Source: Ectocarpus siliculosus (lineage: Eukaryota; Sar; Phaeophyceae; Ectocarpales; Ectocarpaceae). Taken from it: a stretch of DNA of 64,000 bases. A model generated the notes under the pieces. It was not told the DNA's origin, searched no databases, and saw nothing but the letters and a program-made list of their open reading frames with translations. The translations under genes and the position numbers were made by a program. The stretch covers positions 3,065,382 to 3,129,381 of the forward strand of contig FN649748.1 in the NCBI GenBank assembly GCA_000310025.1. Direction: 5' to 3'. The first letter of the stretch is position 1, and every line of letters starts with the position of its first letter. This document shows positions 1 through 13,100 of this stretch, piece by piece.

Positions 1-290
1 ATGGGTAGAGAGTATTCTTTCGGAGAAATGTTACAGCCGTTTCACTTCGCTGGCACAAAAGCTTGAGCCTTTCTGCGATACGGCAATGGCGACCCCCCAC
101 CGTGTCACACTCTCGCAGTGATTGAAACCGCCAGGGCGAAAGGTGCATAGCACCAGAAGAATGGGATTGTGACCGAACATCCAGTCAGTAAACCCATAGC
201 CGTCCTCGAGCCACGTAGCACCCGCTGGTATGGTCACGTTTCACGCATCTAACTCCATCGAACCTTGTTTTCCAGGTCTTGGGGGGGTGG

Positions 291-3200
291 TCAGACAACG
301 TCGAAAGCGAGGTTATCGCCTTTGCCGGCGCTGGTAGCCACTTGCAGCACGCGCTCGAAGGACACAGTGCGGCAGCACATATTGCCAACGGAGGCAAGCT
401 GGGCTCCCGCCGGAACAACCATTGCCCCAATCTGGAGATCGCCAGACAGGAAGGCTCCGGGGAGCATGGGCTCACCTGAATGCGGGGTTCATTGGCGAAC
501 GTCAGAAAATGGCAATCACGGTCGAGCCGTAGTGACTCCCCGGGTGGGATTCGACAAATGATACAAAAACTGCGACCGATTCTGCTACTGTTGCTGCCCT
601 TTTTCCGGTTCTATTCTACGCTATTGTTGTTGTTGTTTTCACCGTTAACCTGCTGCTGCCGATGTAGTGCTCGTCGTCATTCTCACAAGTACCACGATCT
701 GAAATGCATCCTGTACGAAAGTACCTGTAGCATCGTGTTCATTTCCCTCGTTCAGACAAGATTTCTTGGCCACATCTCACCCCATCAGGGTACGCGCGAA
801 AGAACGTGAGTACATCCAGAAAGAAGTTGTAGACAAAATTCACAAAACATTTTACAGACGGTTTCGAGGAATATGACAGCGAGTGTCAAGTCGGGATCGG
901 GGTATGAACATTGAGCGCTCCTTCGAAGCATGGAGTTCGCTTCCGACTGGTCGGAAATCCAACATGACCATGCATGCAAAAGCAACGTCTAATTTCTTGC
1001 CTGGCACGTGACCCCGTGACCCTTGGTCTTCCTGCTCCCGTCCCTTGGGATCCAGGCGTTCTGCGGCCTTCGCTGGTCTGAGCCTCAGGACGCACAGGGT
1101 TGATCCTTTCGCGCGTTTCTCCCACCAGAGTGGCCGCTTTCTCAATTTCTTGCGCTCGGCGCGTCTTTGTGCCGCCGCTGCCGCTGCGGCCGCTGCCGCC
1201 TCCACCGATATCTGGGGGACAGCATCCATCGGTGACGCCTCGTCCCACCTCTAGAGGCACCGGAGGGCAGGGGTTGAATTGAAGCGTGCACAACTCTTGA
1301 AGCAGTAGGCCGTGCACCACGTCCAAAGACGGAAGCACCGCTAATTCTAATTACGACTCCGCACTATATTGGCGCTCTCTGCTGCAACATCAACATGAAA
1401 CTCTTGGGTCGGAAGGTAGGGGAGGTATGCCTATCGTACTGCGCAGCCATCAAGTTCGATTCCAACGTCATTGCACCCCTCCAAAGGTACGTACATAGGG
1501 GGGCTTCACCGAGTGGGAATAGTGAGTTCGAGTGGTAGTGAGTGAATTGGTGCAAAATGGAGGAGTATTCTGCGCATGGAACCTTGTCTCACGCTTCTAC
1601 AAGCCCTAGAATGTGCGATTTGCGCACTTCAGTTCAAGCAAGCCACGAAGAAGCGGTTTCTCCGTCCGCCGGGGTTATGTTCACTACCTCGGCATGAGAT
1701 ACAGAATGGTGAACGGCAAACTCAATATTATGATACCTTTCATCACCGTTCACTCTAAGAGCGCCAAGGAGACTACCCTACCAGTGCCTCCCTGGATGTG
1801 ACAGTTCCGTCGGTGACTCAGTGATGAAAAAGAAGAAGCGGCCAGGCAGGATGACGCCGGAGTATACAGAGGCCTACAGGAACACCTCGCTGACCTTGTA
1901 GTGTTGCTGTCGGTCCTTGCGCCTTGCCCTAGTCTGCGGGCGCGGCGCTCTCTTCGCCCGGGGGGGGCGGGCTGGAGCCTTGGGCACCTCATTTGCCTCC
2001 CAGGGGGGCGAGGGACTTGGAGAGGCTCTGCTTTTGGAGATCTGCGCTTTCGTGAGGAGTGGAGGCGACTTGCTCTTGCGGACGAGGAAGAATCGCAGGA
2101 CACCACCGCTCGGAGTCCCGGAAGCGCATGTGGTAAGGGCCTTGGCGACCTTTCCGAGAAATCTTGAGAGGCGGGTACACGCGATGCACAAGGTTGGTTT
2201 GGCAATCAACAGGGGTTGGGACACGAAGGACGAGCAATGATGAGGCCAGCACACACCATATCGTTCGAGTGAACAGGAACAAGAACGGTTCATGCGGACA
2301 TGTCCGGACCTGATAGCTGTTGACGCAAAAAAACACAGAAATGAAAAGCTGGTAGACATACGCCATCCTCCTCCTCACACGAAGGTATTCTTGGCGTTTT
2401 CAACACCGTCATTGCACGTAAAGCCCCCTAGAGAAAGCGTGGCGCTCCGACGCTTTGTCCGATCGGCCAGCGGTGCACTATTCGCTTACAGTTTGGCAGG
2501 TGCACCACAAGAATTGAATTTTACACCCGGCCATTCCCGAAACAGTTTGTTGTGGCCAGACGCCTGTTCTAGCAGAATCATGCACTATCAAACTTTTGAT
2601 ACCCGTGCTAGCCAAATCTTCGCCATACGCTCATAGCCGCACTCACCCAGCCCTCGATAGCCGAACCAGTGGGTACCCGTTTATGCCCACGAGAGCGTCT
2701 TGGACCCGCACGCCGTAAAAGTCCGCCAGGGACTCGGGTGCCACGCTAATGACCTGGAACATTGGTGTCACCATGTAGATGGTATTCTCCATTGTTGTTA
2801 TCGACTAGGCCATCACCAAGTGCGGTTTGTGGTGTCGCAAGCAAGACATAAACCTGAGTGCTAGCAGGAATGAAAGAAATGATTGTAGAAAATGAAGCTC
2901 GGCATCGCCATACGTTCAGCGCACACCAACCACAACCGACGAAAAGCTCGACGTCGTGACAACCGACCTGAATCAATCCCGAGCGCCCTCGACCCTCTTC
3001 CCCTCCTATCACATCAAGCCCAAGCTTGCCGGGAAGGCTGTCGAGAAACGCCTTTTTCCTGGCGGCGAGGACTGTGCGCTCGGCTTTGCCGCAGGGGGGT
3101 GAGAGCTCGGCGTCCGTCTTGTAGCTAAAGGCGCCCTCCAGAAGAGTTTCATTCGCCGTGAAGTACATGGAAAGGAGCATCTCGGCAAACGAGTTTCCGT

Positions 3201-3637
3201 ACTGTAGCCAGTGGGGAGCGAAACCAAACGCCACAGGCCGGAAGATTGAATGAAGGCGTGGGGCGTTAGCGTCCTCATGTGCAAGCAGTACCCCAACGCT
3301 TTGGTGCAAAAAGAACGATCGAGTCGCACTACCAGTTCCTTTCGTGGCATGATCTAGGACTCCGCGTTCCGGTGACCGGAAAGAATATCAGTGAATCCCT
3401 TCTGTGTCCCAACAGGAATGAACGCCGTTCACAACTGTAGGAGTGAATTGCAAAAAATAATCGCGTCGTCGATTCTATCTTGGACAGCTCCTGACCTGGT
3501 GGGTAGTCAATGCAATTCCTCCAACGTACGCCGGCGTCGGCGGAGGTATGTTTTCCTTTTCTTCGTCAACGTCCGATAAATTTCCGATAGGCCTGAAGGG
3601 GGTCTCCATGGCTATTGTGACGTGGCCTTTGCCCCCC
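291..3637 (-). CDS. PDZ-domain protein, multi-exon, 3' part of gene
   Basis: Minus-strand exons read at 3496-3637, 2968-3273, 2647-2753, 1895-2162 and a last exon about 291-475 with a TGA stop at 291-293. The first four chain in phase (0, 0, 2, 0) with CAG acceptors and GTCAGG, GTCGGT, GTGAGT and GTCAGC donors. The join from 2968-3273 through 1895-2162 gives a PDZ-like fold: a strand ending in SGLIQV, then VAPESLADFYGV, the loop DALVGINGYPLV, and a closing strand GGVLRFFLVRK. The last exon reads as the end of a second PDZ-like unit (VGNMCCRTVSFERV, then NLAFDVV and stop). The 1895-2162 exon ends in a basic, proline-rich linker. The joint to the last exon is unresolved, and another exon may lie near 1010-1330. 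PDZ domains bind C-terminal peptides; the partner here is unknown. It may be the downstream part of the 4415-5603 model. Confidence 0.6.
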
Positions 3638-4414
3638 TGCAGTAAACGTTGCGGAGGCGACGGTGACAGACCTCGTTAACAAACCCCAAGCCCCACATCA
3701 AAATAGAACACCAACAATATATACTGTCGAAGGTTTGGCGTGCCAAGCGCATGGCAGACCACAGGGGCAAGAAACAGAGACCACAGAAAGGAAGAGAACG
3801 GATAGCGCAGGAGACGGTGGGGTACTTCAATGGTGACAACGTGGAGTCCAGAGAAGAAGAATGGGCAATACTCACACTGATACTCTATTCTACTCGAGAC
3901 GGTGGGCTAGCGTATGCGATGGACCTAATACAGGAGTTTCGAAACAGGATATGAACTCATTTGCTTTAGAGAGCAAAGACGTTCTAGTGTGAATAAGGGG
4001 GAGGGGGGCGACGCTGTCAAGGTTCTGCCCATGTCGCAAGATAATCAAGAACAGATAATGGAGACTCAAACGTTTCTACATAGCTGAACAAAATGTTAGG
4101 TTGGTTTGGCACATCGGGCGTTGACACGTACAGAAGGCCGGTGCCATGCCTGGTCTTATTCATCCATTTCGGGGTCAGGCTATGACCACCCAAATCCGTT
4201 TCATACCGTCATCGCACGGACGAACAGGTATCGGGTGGAGGTGTGGCACAGCTACAAGGCCAATGGCATTTCAAACACTGCAAATGCGTGCATGCTATGA
4301 AGCATCGATAGACCAGAACCAGCGTCGAAAGTGTCTTCTTTATGCGAGGGCAATGCACCACAGGGGCAAATGACAGGCAAGATCACCGATACCCTGAAAG
4401 GTGCCCCCACCCTC

Positions 4415-5603
4415 CTAAGGGTTCAGCAGCCGGTCGTACGAGGCCGAGAGTGAAATGAAAATCATGGCTCTCACATCATCGATGACCTCCATGCCGGGAG
4501 CCACACCCCACTGGGAGAGAAGCCCCCCTTCAACGACCGAAGCCACGGACGAAGCGACGGTGCCGCCGCGAACCTCCTGGTCCACCTCGAGTCCAAGGCT
4601 TTGGAAAACCGACTGATCATCACGCTACGCGGCATCATGCGTCACGGCATAGGTAGTGTAAGTAGACTGCGGCCAAGGTGTAGTGAAATACGTCCATCTA
4701 TTTTCGCGCATGGACTCCGCCGCCAACTGTTGATATTCGTTGCATTGCTCTGGCCACGTGCATAATGAAAGGTAGGTCTGGGCTTGCCGTGCACATGCGA
4801 ATTCGGCATGTTTAGAACGCTTCTCTCTGCGATTTTCAAGTATGGGGCTGGATATTTGGTTCTTACTGCTGCCGGATGCCAAAACACTTCGTGCGGTTCT
4901 CGACAATGTCCTCACAGTTGATACAATCTATCGTATCTTGTTGTTGCGAGACATCTTGGGAAATCGATGGTCACTGCCACTATTGTCTCATGCTCAGCAT
5001 GAAGATTACTGTAGCTTTGCTGGAGGTTCGAGCCGACAATTTGGGGATATGCCGTCGCCCGACACATGTATCGGGATTCGATCCCCGCGGCAAATGGCCG
5101 CCGCCGGGTTTGGGTGTGTGCCATACGTTGGAAAACGAATGCGCTCACAACGCTCCATCTTGGCGGAAACTTGTATCTGGGGATTAGAGTTGGTGCATGG
5201 ACAGCGGGGCAGCATTCTGCTGTGTGGTCAAAAGACAATGTCGTCATGGCACCGTGTTCTGCACCTCACCTCCGACGTCTTGCGCGGCTGAAATTGCACC
5301 AAAGCTTGCCAGCACCCCTCTTCCTCCCCAATCGCGCCGACAGTTCCAATCTTACGTATCGCATCAACGGTGACATGCTCGGTCTCCCTAGCACGGGCTA
5401 CTCCCACTGGATACGCCTCCTCCACGCGTCCCGCTCCAACAGTCCCCTTCCCCCGCAGAAAGGCCCGAACATCCCTAGCGAATCTCGTCAACGGGGGCTG
5501 GGGTCTGCCTGCCCCCATGGGCACCCCGAAGGCGGGGGAATGGTAGATGTTGGGGCGCCTCCTCACTTTGTCCACCGGTTTCAGATACTCCTTCGGTTCC
5601 ATC
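4415..5603 (-). CDS. Two further minus-strand exons, PDZ-like, probably same gene
   Basis: Exon 5270-5603 is open from a CACCAG acceptor to a clean GAG/GTGAGG donor. It encodes a basic, proline-containing stretch starting MEPKEYLKPVDKVRRRP, with phase 2 entry and phase 0 exit. A second exon, about 4415-4615, encodes FQSLGLEVDQEVRGG, then GLLSQWGVAPGMEVIDD, which resembles a PDZ carboxylate loop and alpha/beta core. This exon can either run to a TAG at 4415-4417 (ending LLNP) or splice at a GTGAGA donor right after EVIDD. The second choice would let it join the PDZ exons at 291-3637 into one multi-PDZ gene. No connecting exon with the right phase was found between 3640 and 4440, so the two parts are listed separately. 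Confidence 0.5.
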
Positions 5604-8590
5604 CTGGTGTTCAGTTGTCTGTGGGGTGAAGTTCACGATAGGGTTTCATTCCGGCTGGGAGAGGAAGCATGCGTGTGTTTTGTAACACAGACGTGCTGGA
5701 CGCAGAAATGGCTACAGCGGTGACGATTAACGGGCCGATCTGAACCCCGGAGACCTCTTGCGTATTGTGTGGCAGACTCTCCCCACATGTTTGCCAAAAG
5801 TGACTGTCGTAGATTCACGAGTCATATGCAAGAAGAGTCCGTTTGGTTTCATGCTTTGTTTACGTGCACGGGTACGGCGGAAGCGGCGCGATAGCTTCAT
5901 GCTCCCTATTTCGGGTGACAGTGCTGCTTCACCAATACTCGGCTGCGCGTTCTGCGGCATTCCATTCCATTGAAGCATGGCTCAATAATGTGGCAGGTCC
6001 TGCATGTTGGTACATGCAGCTCACGTAGACCCTTGCCCTCGCAAAAGGTGTAGCGGACAGGATAGGGCGGGAGAGAGGCAGAGTTCACGGCCTGCACCTG
6101 CAACCAGTTTGCAGCCGCACAACCAGCACCGTGCATGCACTGGCAATGGCACACGGGTGGGAGCGTCGCATGCCTTGAGCCCTCCTTTCACACCCAATAA
6201 CCCTTTCTGTAAACTCTCATCGAAACTTCATGCTGCTTCACCTTTTTTTGCACTGGGCCTTGTTGATGTGAGTGACCGCGAAAAGAGAGTCACAAGGCTA
6301 CCTCCAACTATGTTGGTGTGGATGTTTATGAGCCAACCAGGTTCAGAGTTGCAACTACCACGCACTCTCGGACGAATCCCACAAGGAAGGCCCCCATCTT
6401 GATGCTTTTGGACCCCCACCTTCCTTGCTGTCCAGTGTTCGAGAACGATCCTCGGTTTGCTTGCTCGCGCGGTCAGGTAGGATCAACGGCGGCTTGGTGT
6501 TGGCTCGTTCCAAGGTAGGATCTTGGAAGTTTCACCCCGCCCTCATCCAACAGGTACGTTGTGTGCTCAGCGCTGGTCCCTTGTTGGCCACACTTGCATC
6601 GCCCGAGGGAAAAACTCGCTGTTGTCCTTTCGACCCGCGGAGACAAGCAATCACACTTTGGGGTGCGGAATTGGCGGAATGATTGCCGGTAGGCCGGGAG
6701 TACAACAGTCCCGCATGATAACGCCGTCCAGCCGCATACACACTCCCCAAACCCTCGGTTGACCAACCACATCTCATTGATTGCTGCTTGCCAAAGTTGT
6801 TAGGCCTGGGATACCCCACTATCGTGGCCGACTTAGCGATGTCCTTCGCTGCCGAGCACCAGGCCTGTTGGTTCACATTGCAAAACATGGAGTACTGCAG
6901 TAGATGACTTTGTACTCCATGCAATTTCATGAAAAAAAAATTGCTCAAGGTCACGCAACAGCTGTCACGTTTTTGTTCTGGGGAGAAGGCATGTCACAGC
7001 GTGCTGAGGTTTTGGGCTTGGCAGACAAGGGAGGCTGGTTGAACCACGTGCATGTCTGCCTCCCATCATCGCATCGAGATTTTGGTCGCTGCGTTGCAGA
7101 CTCATGTACGTGGTCTACCCCTCGCTGTACAAGTCTCTACAGCAGTAGGCACACGAGGTTTGTTACAACTGCTGGGAGTACATTGCAGAGTCCGCGACAC
7201 CCATATCAAAATAACCGCTTGTTTTCGCTCTCCGTTACGGTCTGATCTTTGCAACCTCCATTCATGCCCTCACTGACAAAGTCATGATCAGCGCCGATTC
7301 ACGGGGAGCCAGACTCCGGCATTCATCCAAACACCGTCCGCTCGTCTGTCTCACGCGTCAGACCACGGGGATGAAAAATTCACCAGAATAAAGCCATCGA
7401 GCCATTGCAACGCCCTCGGCTCCGCTTTCAGCTTACAGCCAACAACCAACATTACCTGCTGTCGCATCGCCTACTTGGAGCACAAGTGCGCCACTACTGG
7501 GGTGCTCCGCCAATGTTGTTGGTGCCTCTGTTGAAGCCGCGCCACCGCCTTGAACGCAGCGATGTCCTTCCCTGATCCCGAAGCTGAGGAACAAACGCTC
7601 CACACTTTCTTTGGCGAGCACATCCCTGGAGGAGAGACATCCAAGCTACGCCCCGCTTGCACGTTTGTGCAGCAGTTTATCGCACAGGAGCTGTGGTGGG
7701 TGCCTGTACGCGATCGTCGACATTCTCTAGTGCTTGCTACAGCAGTAATCCCATCACACAGCGTTGCTTTGGCCCTTGTTGGCGATGACCTGCACACTGC
7801 ACACATCGCCAAACATGCGGCAGGCCGGGTCTGCTTTGCCCGTTTGGCAACTTTCGTACCGTAGGCAGCGTAGGTCTAGACTACGGGTGCGGAACAACGT
7901 TGGTGCTGCCCGCGAGCGGATGCTCTCGAGCGTTGGAGGCGAATATCTCTCCCTCCTACTGCAACCGATTTTGCTGAGAGTTTGTACTCCCAGCAGTTGG
8001 CGTGGCACGGAACGATGGTATGTCTGTGTCTCGCGTGCGTTTTTGCCGCAACTCTCAGCAGGACGCGGAGAGGCAGCTCATGCACGTTTGTCGTTTTGTT
8101 TTCCGTCACGCGAGCCAAAACACCCGCATCAAGACGTGGGTGCAGAAATGTGTAGTGCATTGCGATTCCTGTGCGAACTTGAGGGCATCATCTGTCTCCA
8201 GCATGAGCTCATCGTCTCACTGCTGCGTTGCTATTGCTACTGATCGTCAAGGCAAGGATGCAAGGGATCGGTGCCGTCCTGGCGTGTGCATGACTGCAAC
8301 CTCCCTGCTGACTTCACCCGACAGCAGTTGATCCCGACCACAAAGGCACGGCGGGACATCCATGTGTTTGGAAGCTGTAGCGTGTTAGAGTTCCGAAACA
8401 GCGGTAGGGATGGGAATCATGACGAAGTGACGGTGTACCAGATACCTCGCACCACTCGAAGCAACGATGATGGTGTACAAATTGTGCTGGGTGCGTACAA
8501 CCACCTCGCCTTCCTCTCCGCCACTTCGACCCGGCGGTGCCCCCTTCCTTCCCTCCCTTTGCCGTGGTGTTTACACGATTTTTTTTTCAG
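5604..8590. other. Mostly non-coding or decayed sequence
   Basis: No exon chain could be built here. Short open frames exist on both strands, but they lack paired splice sites and look unlike the GC-rich third positions of the recognised genes. The plus-strand stretch 7559-8330 has fragments weakly suggestive of a retroelement integrase zinc-binding region (a WVQKCVVHCDSC segment after spaced histidines) but is interrupted. I would treat the region as intergenic sequence or long intron with old element debris. Confidence 0.4.
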
Positions 8591-8755
8591 TGGAACGATC
8601 GCCAACGATCCGACTTTCGATGATCTGTGGATGCACTTCAAGGCGATTTTGGGCGGGATTTTCGGGAAGCAGGATGCGACGAAAGGCCCCGAGAGCGGCC
8701 CCACTTCTCGTATTTGCGGGAGCACGACTTTCGAAAACAGCTGGATGTTCGCCAC
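8591..8755 (+). CDS. Orphan internal exon
   Basis: A strong acceptor (T9 followed by CAG) and a good GTGAGT donor flank a 165-nt open stretch. In the best frame it enters in phase 2 and leaves in phase 2 and encodes DPTFDDLWMHFKAILGGIFG followed by a polar segment. Third positions are GC-rich, like the other genes. It could be an upstream exon of the SMPD4-like gene, since the exit phase would fit an acceptor just before 10133, but that acceptor is poor and the intervening 1.4 kb holds a microsatellite. I do not recognise the peptide. Confidence 0.4.
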
Positions 8756-9164
8756 GTGAGTTTTCGTTTACGACAGGGCTGACGAAAGCAAGCAATGGCA
8801 ACCATGTTTATCCGCTCGGGGCTCGAACATAATGTCCGCCTAAGACATTTTCAACTGCGAGATCATGTGTAGGTGCTAACTCGGCGTGGACGGTTTCCGG
8901 TTTCCCTACAGCGGTCGTAGCGGGTACAGAAACTTACAGCGCAGACGAACCCCAAAAATGGATGCGTGTTGGTGCGGTTCCAGGGCTTGCAGCGCGATGT
9001 GTGTGGTTTCCGCTGCGGCCATTATGTGAAGGGGTGAGACCACTGCATTGTGCCAACAAACAAGCCGGGGGTGCAGAACACGGCCTCGTCAAGCACGCTG
9101 GTCCCCTGTCATCGCCTTATCGTGCGGTGTCGATGGTCCGCCCAACCCTGGCCGAATGTGTCAT

Positions 9165-9290
<126 letters not shown>

Positions 9291-9615
9291 CCCTCTTTCT
9301 ATTGGCCGCTTGTTGATGTCATCGTCCTCCTACATGTAGTTTGCATTGGCCTGCCGTTGTATAACATACCACTTGATTGAGGAAGCTGCATGAGGGCAGG
9401 CACCGCTCCCGCCGTTTCCGTCGATGTTGTCGGGAATCATCCGGTGACAGGTTGCCTCCCTCTCTCTCGCTCTTTCTCTCTCCCAACCAGCACCTCATTC
9501 TACCGCCTTTCGGGCCTCTCCGACGCCCTGAAACCAACGCGGGCTGGAGGGTCGAGTAGCAGGTGAGGCCGGAGGGGGGGGGCGGCGAAGGAGGAGGGGA
9601 AGGGGGTTGTACCAC

Positions 9616-9690
9616 CGGATTTTTGTTGCCGATCCACTCGAGCATCTGCCAACCGTCCTCCTTTGGGGGACGGACGAGTGCCTCAGACAT
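9616..9690 (-). CDS. Candidate first exon of a minus-strand gene
   Basis: An ATG at 9690 (minus) opens a 25-codon stretch, MSEALVRPPKEDGWQMLEWI and five more residues, to a possible CCG/GTGGTA donor, leaving in phase 0. The peptide looks protein-like and is in the right orientation to be the start of the PDZ-domain gene further down. That would make a divergent start pair with the SMPD4-like gene. The donor is weak and no second exon has been joined, so this is a suggestion only. Confidence 0.25.
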
Positions 9691-10143
9691 TATTGTAGTG
9701 AGCAACGCTGTGAATTCATGTTGCACGGGCGGGGTAAGGGGTCGGGTTCGTTGTCATTCGTGGTAGTTTCGTCCAACCACAAGCTGTTCGCCTTGGATAA
9801 CTTTGACCTACGTATGGATAACATGGGCAGTATTTTGACCAAATTGTTGTTGAGACACCTACTATTGCTGTGTGTTCCAGAGTCTCGTGCGTACATGATA
9901 CTCGGGGTATCTCCGGCGATCCCTTGCGTTTCGGCCTTGAAAAGACTCCTCCACTTTGCCACTGCTGCTGTACCCACGCCGAGATTGCGTCTTGACCGCA
10001 TCGGAGCTCGCTTTCATTGCTCGATGTTGCCCGTGATGAAACTTGCCCTTGTGTTGGTGCGTTGCCGTCACGCGGCAACTAACATTAGCAGCAACAGCAA
10101 CGGTAGGAGGAGGAATAGGCCGGGCGATCCGAGATTGTGCGGC

Positions 10144-13100
10144 ATGGAACCCATGGCGGTTTCGCTGCTGTCGCTCCTGCTGGCTCGCCCCCCGGAGTCG
10201 TCTCCTCCTGACACCAAGAATCTCTTCAGCGTGCTACTGTGAGTACGTAGCATGATGTACCTGGTATCTTCACTACCGCCTCCAGCCGTGGCAAGAAGGA
10301 GCCTTTTCGGCCTCTTTCGGCACCCTCAACATTCCAGATGAAAAGCTGAAACATGTTTCGCTTTGTTTTTTTTTTTCACGTCGTCCAGAACCGGCGCCCC
10401 TCACACGTAGCGAAGAAAGCGCTGACCCTAAGCCAGGAGTCCCGCAGAATCATCGGAGTAAATAGGGACTGGGGGGGCCGTGGCACGGCTAGACACTTTG
10501 TCGCGAAATGACTTTTGATATTGTTTTTGTTACGCGCGATGCCGACATGTATCGGATTCTCCCTTCGGCGTGCATGCAAACCCAACGCCGTCTGCTGTGT
10601 GGAGGGTAACGTTAGGTTGGGCCCGTCCTCGTGGGGGTGGATTCGAGGTACAGCGTTAAGCGACAATCATTTGAACCGTTCGAGCTGCGGGCAAGTTTTG
10701 GCTTTGATGCATTCCGCTTGAAAACAAGGCGCTCTCGTTGCAGACCCGCCACATCGCTTGCAAATTGGATGTTGGGTGTTGTGGTGCTGTGGCGGTGTTG
10801 GCCGTTGCGGTGCATGCAGCAGTGAAGAAGCAACACCTCGCGGTCGATATTTCCTACCCTTCCGTACAAGTTCGCCTGATCGCTGATGCTTGCACACACC
10901 TTTAAGAAATAATGTCTCCCCCCGGTCACCAGAAAACAACGGAAATATCGATTATCTCTATCTTTAACTATGTTGCCATACCCGCCTCCTTTTTTGGCGT
11001 GCTCATTTTTTTTTTTCGGCGTTGACAGAGAGCCGCAGAAAGTGTGGTACTCCTTCACGTGTACGAGCCCACCCATGCCGCCGCACACTCTGGCCTTTCT
11101 GAGGCACGAGGGTTTGCCTGGGCTGGTCTTGTTCGAGAACTCTCGGCTCTACACGCACTGCCTTTCGAGCCCACCTAGGTACAGTACGCCTGCTGTGAGT
11201 GTTTGTCATGGGGGGGTCGGCGTTTCAAGGAGAAGTGGGGAGCGTGGGTCGCTCAGTCTTCGCGTCCCTTAGGCTTCAGGTCGTTGGCTGCGCATCTTGT
11301 CTCCCTTAGGGGCGTCGGGATCACCGTTCCGAGGACCGTTCTGAGGATCGTTTTTTTCTCTGGGTCATGCCGTGTTTTTTCAGCTTTGTGGCAGCTCGTG
11401 ACGCGATTGCGAGGTTGCTGTTTTGCGACAGAGTTTTCATCAAATGTATCGGGGATCGTGTTGCGAATGCCACTCTGTGGTGGTATGTTTTGTCCCTTCA
11501 TACCAGGCAGGCTTTATCAGCTTCGTTGTTTTGGTCAGAGTTGGGATTGCGTTTGTACGTTTTATGGACAGACAGTGGCAAGAAGAATTGTGGTAGCGTA
11601 CAGGTCACAAATCCCTGACGATTTTCTTCGATTTTCATGGCCCGATTACTCTGCAGCGAATGCAGTACAGTAATGATGCGGGAAATGATGGCGATGGAAC
11701 GGTCTCGTCGAGGTCTTTCCGACAACGCCTCATCTGATTTGCCATTCTCTTGGCCATGGACGTTGTTTATTCGTGTGGTATCTTTGCAACCTGTGGTGTA
11801 CACCTGCTGTATCATGTGCTATGACCCCAGCAACCGCTGTCCCCACTTCCACCGTCGCCTCTTTCTCTCCACTTTTTCAGCTTGTTCCCGCAGGGGCGGA
11901 TGCCTCACCACGCCGTGAGGTTTCAGGAGGAGGTTCCAGGAGGCGACCTTGTGGGCGGAGGGGCAGCTGCCGAGGTCGTGAGGGCCGCGCCCGATCTCGA
12001 ACTGTCTACTCTGGAACTGTACCTGTTTCACTTCGCCTGGGTACGGATAAATTGTATGATTTCACCGGTTTCGTTGTTTGTGTCTTTGTGTATCGTTCAA
12101 AAGCCAGAACAGATTAGAAGAAGAGAGTTAGTTCTTTTTCTACACTTTGCTCGACATGAGTTCTTCTGCCTTTGAGTGCAGCGCCTGGGCAAGCCGATAG
12201 TAGGTTCACAGCCTGTTGAGTTTTGTTTTTTTGGCTCACCCACAACCACTACTGTTACTTGCCCGGAAAAGGGAATCAGAGTGGACACTGGCTGTTCACG
12301 AGCATTGGCAGCAACTCCAGGGGTCGCCCTCCCTAATGACCCACATGCACTACGCTAAGCACACGCGGCTGGCTCTTCTTTCCTGTTTTTTTGCCACAGT
12401 ACGCCCTCTCCTCTTACGAAGACTTCTACCACGGTCTCGAGGGGCCCGGGCGACTAACCGTCCCCTACCGGACCCACCACTCAATGGAGCCCGCGTTTCG
12501 GCAGGAGAGAGTCGCTCTGGGGTGGCGCAGGTGGGTGTGCGTGGGGGGTATCATTGTTCGTGGAAATATTGGCCGCGGTGCCCCGGCTCATCAGCATTAA
12601 GCCGCCAGTATCAGCGTGAAGTGATGAAGGTGCTCAGGATGTGGGGGAAGATTCACAAGTGTAAGGTTTTTCTTTTGTTGGCGGCATGTAACGCGCTAAC
12701 TTGCTAGGGGGTGGGGGGGGGGGTCGCGGAGGAGGATTGTGTAGGGGGGCCTTTCATGTCTATGTGGGTATGCCACGAGGCCTTCCTGAAGGTATGGATG
12801 TGTTCATTGGAGAGCCGCAAGGCTGCACACGTGTGAACAAAGTGTGAGAGTGCGCATGATCACCGCCAATACCCCAGCGAGCGTTGCAGGTGTGTTGCAA
12901 GAGTGTGGTGTGTTTTCTTTTCGTCGGCAATCGAAGGGTTTCCTCCCTTGAAGATTCGACCCTGGAATAGGGCCACGGACAGTCAAGGAAGGCCACCGAA
13001 ATAGGGTACGACCACTGATATCGGAGCGTGTCTACGGACAGCACCGATGCAGGTTGTTTTTGCCGTCGTGACCATGCAATAGCCTTGTTTTGTTCTTTTT

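Noticed and set aside
31-237. Minus-strand frame of 68 codons at the window start
   Set aside because: It reads plausibly, but the PDZ-like exon just upstream ends in its own stop at 291-293, and no acceptor-donor pair links the two convincingly.
3612-3875. Minus-strand hydrophobic frame of 87 codons
   Set aside because: It overlaps the intron and acceptor of the better-supported exon 3496-3637 in another frame and has no splice sites of its own.
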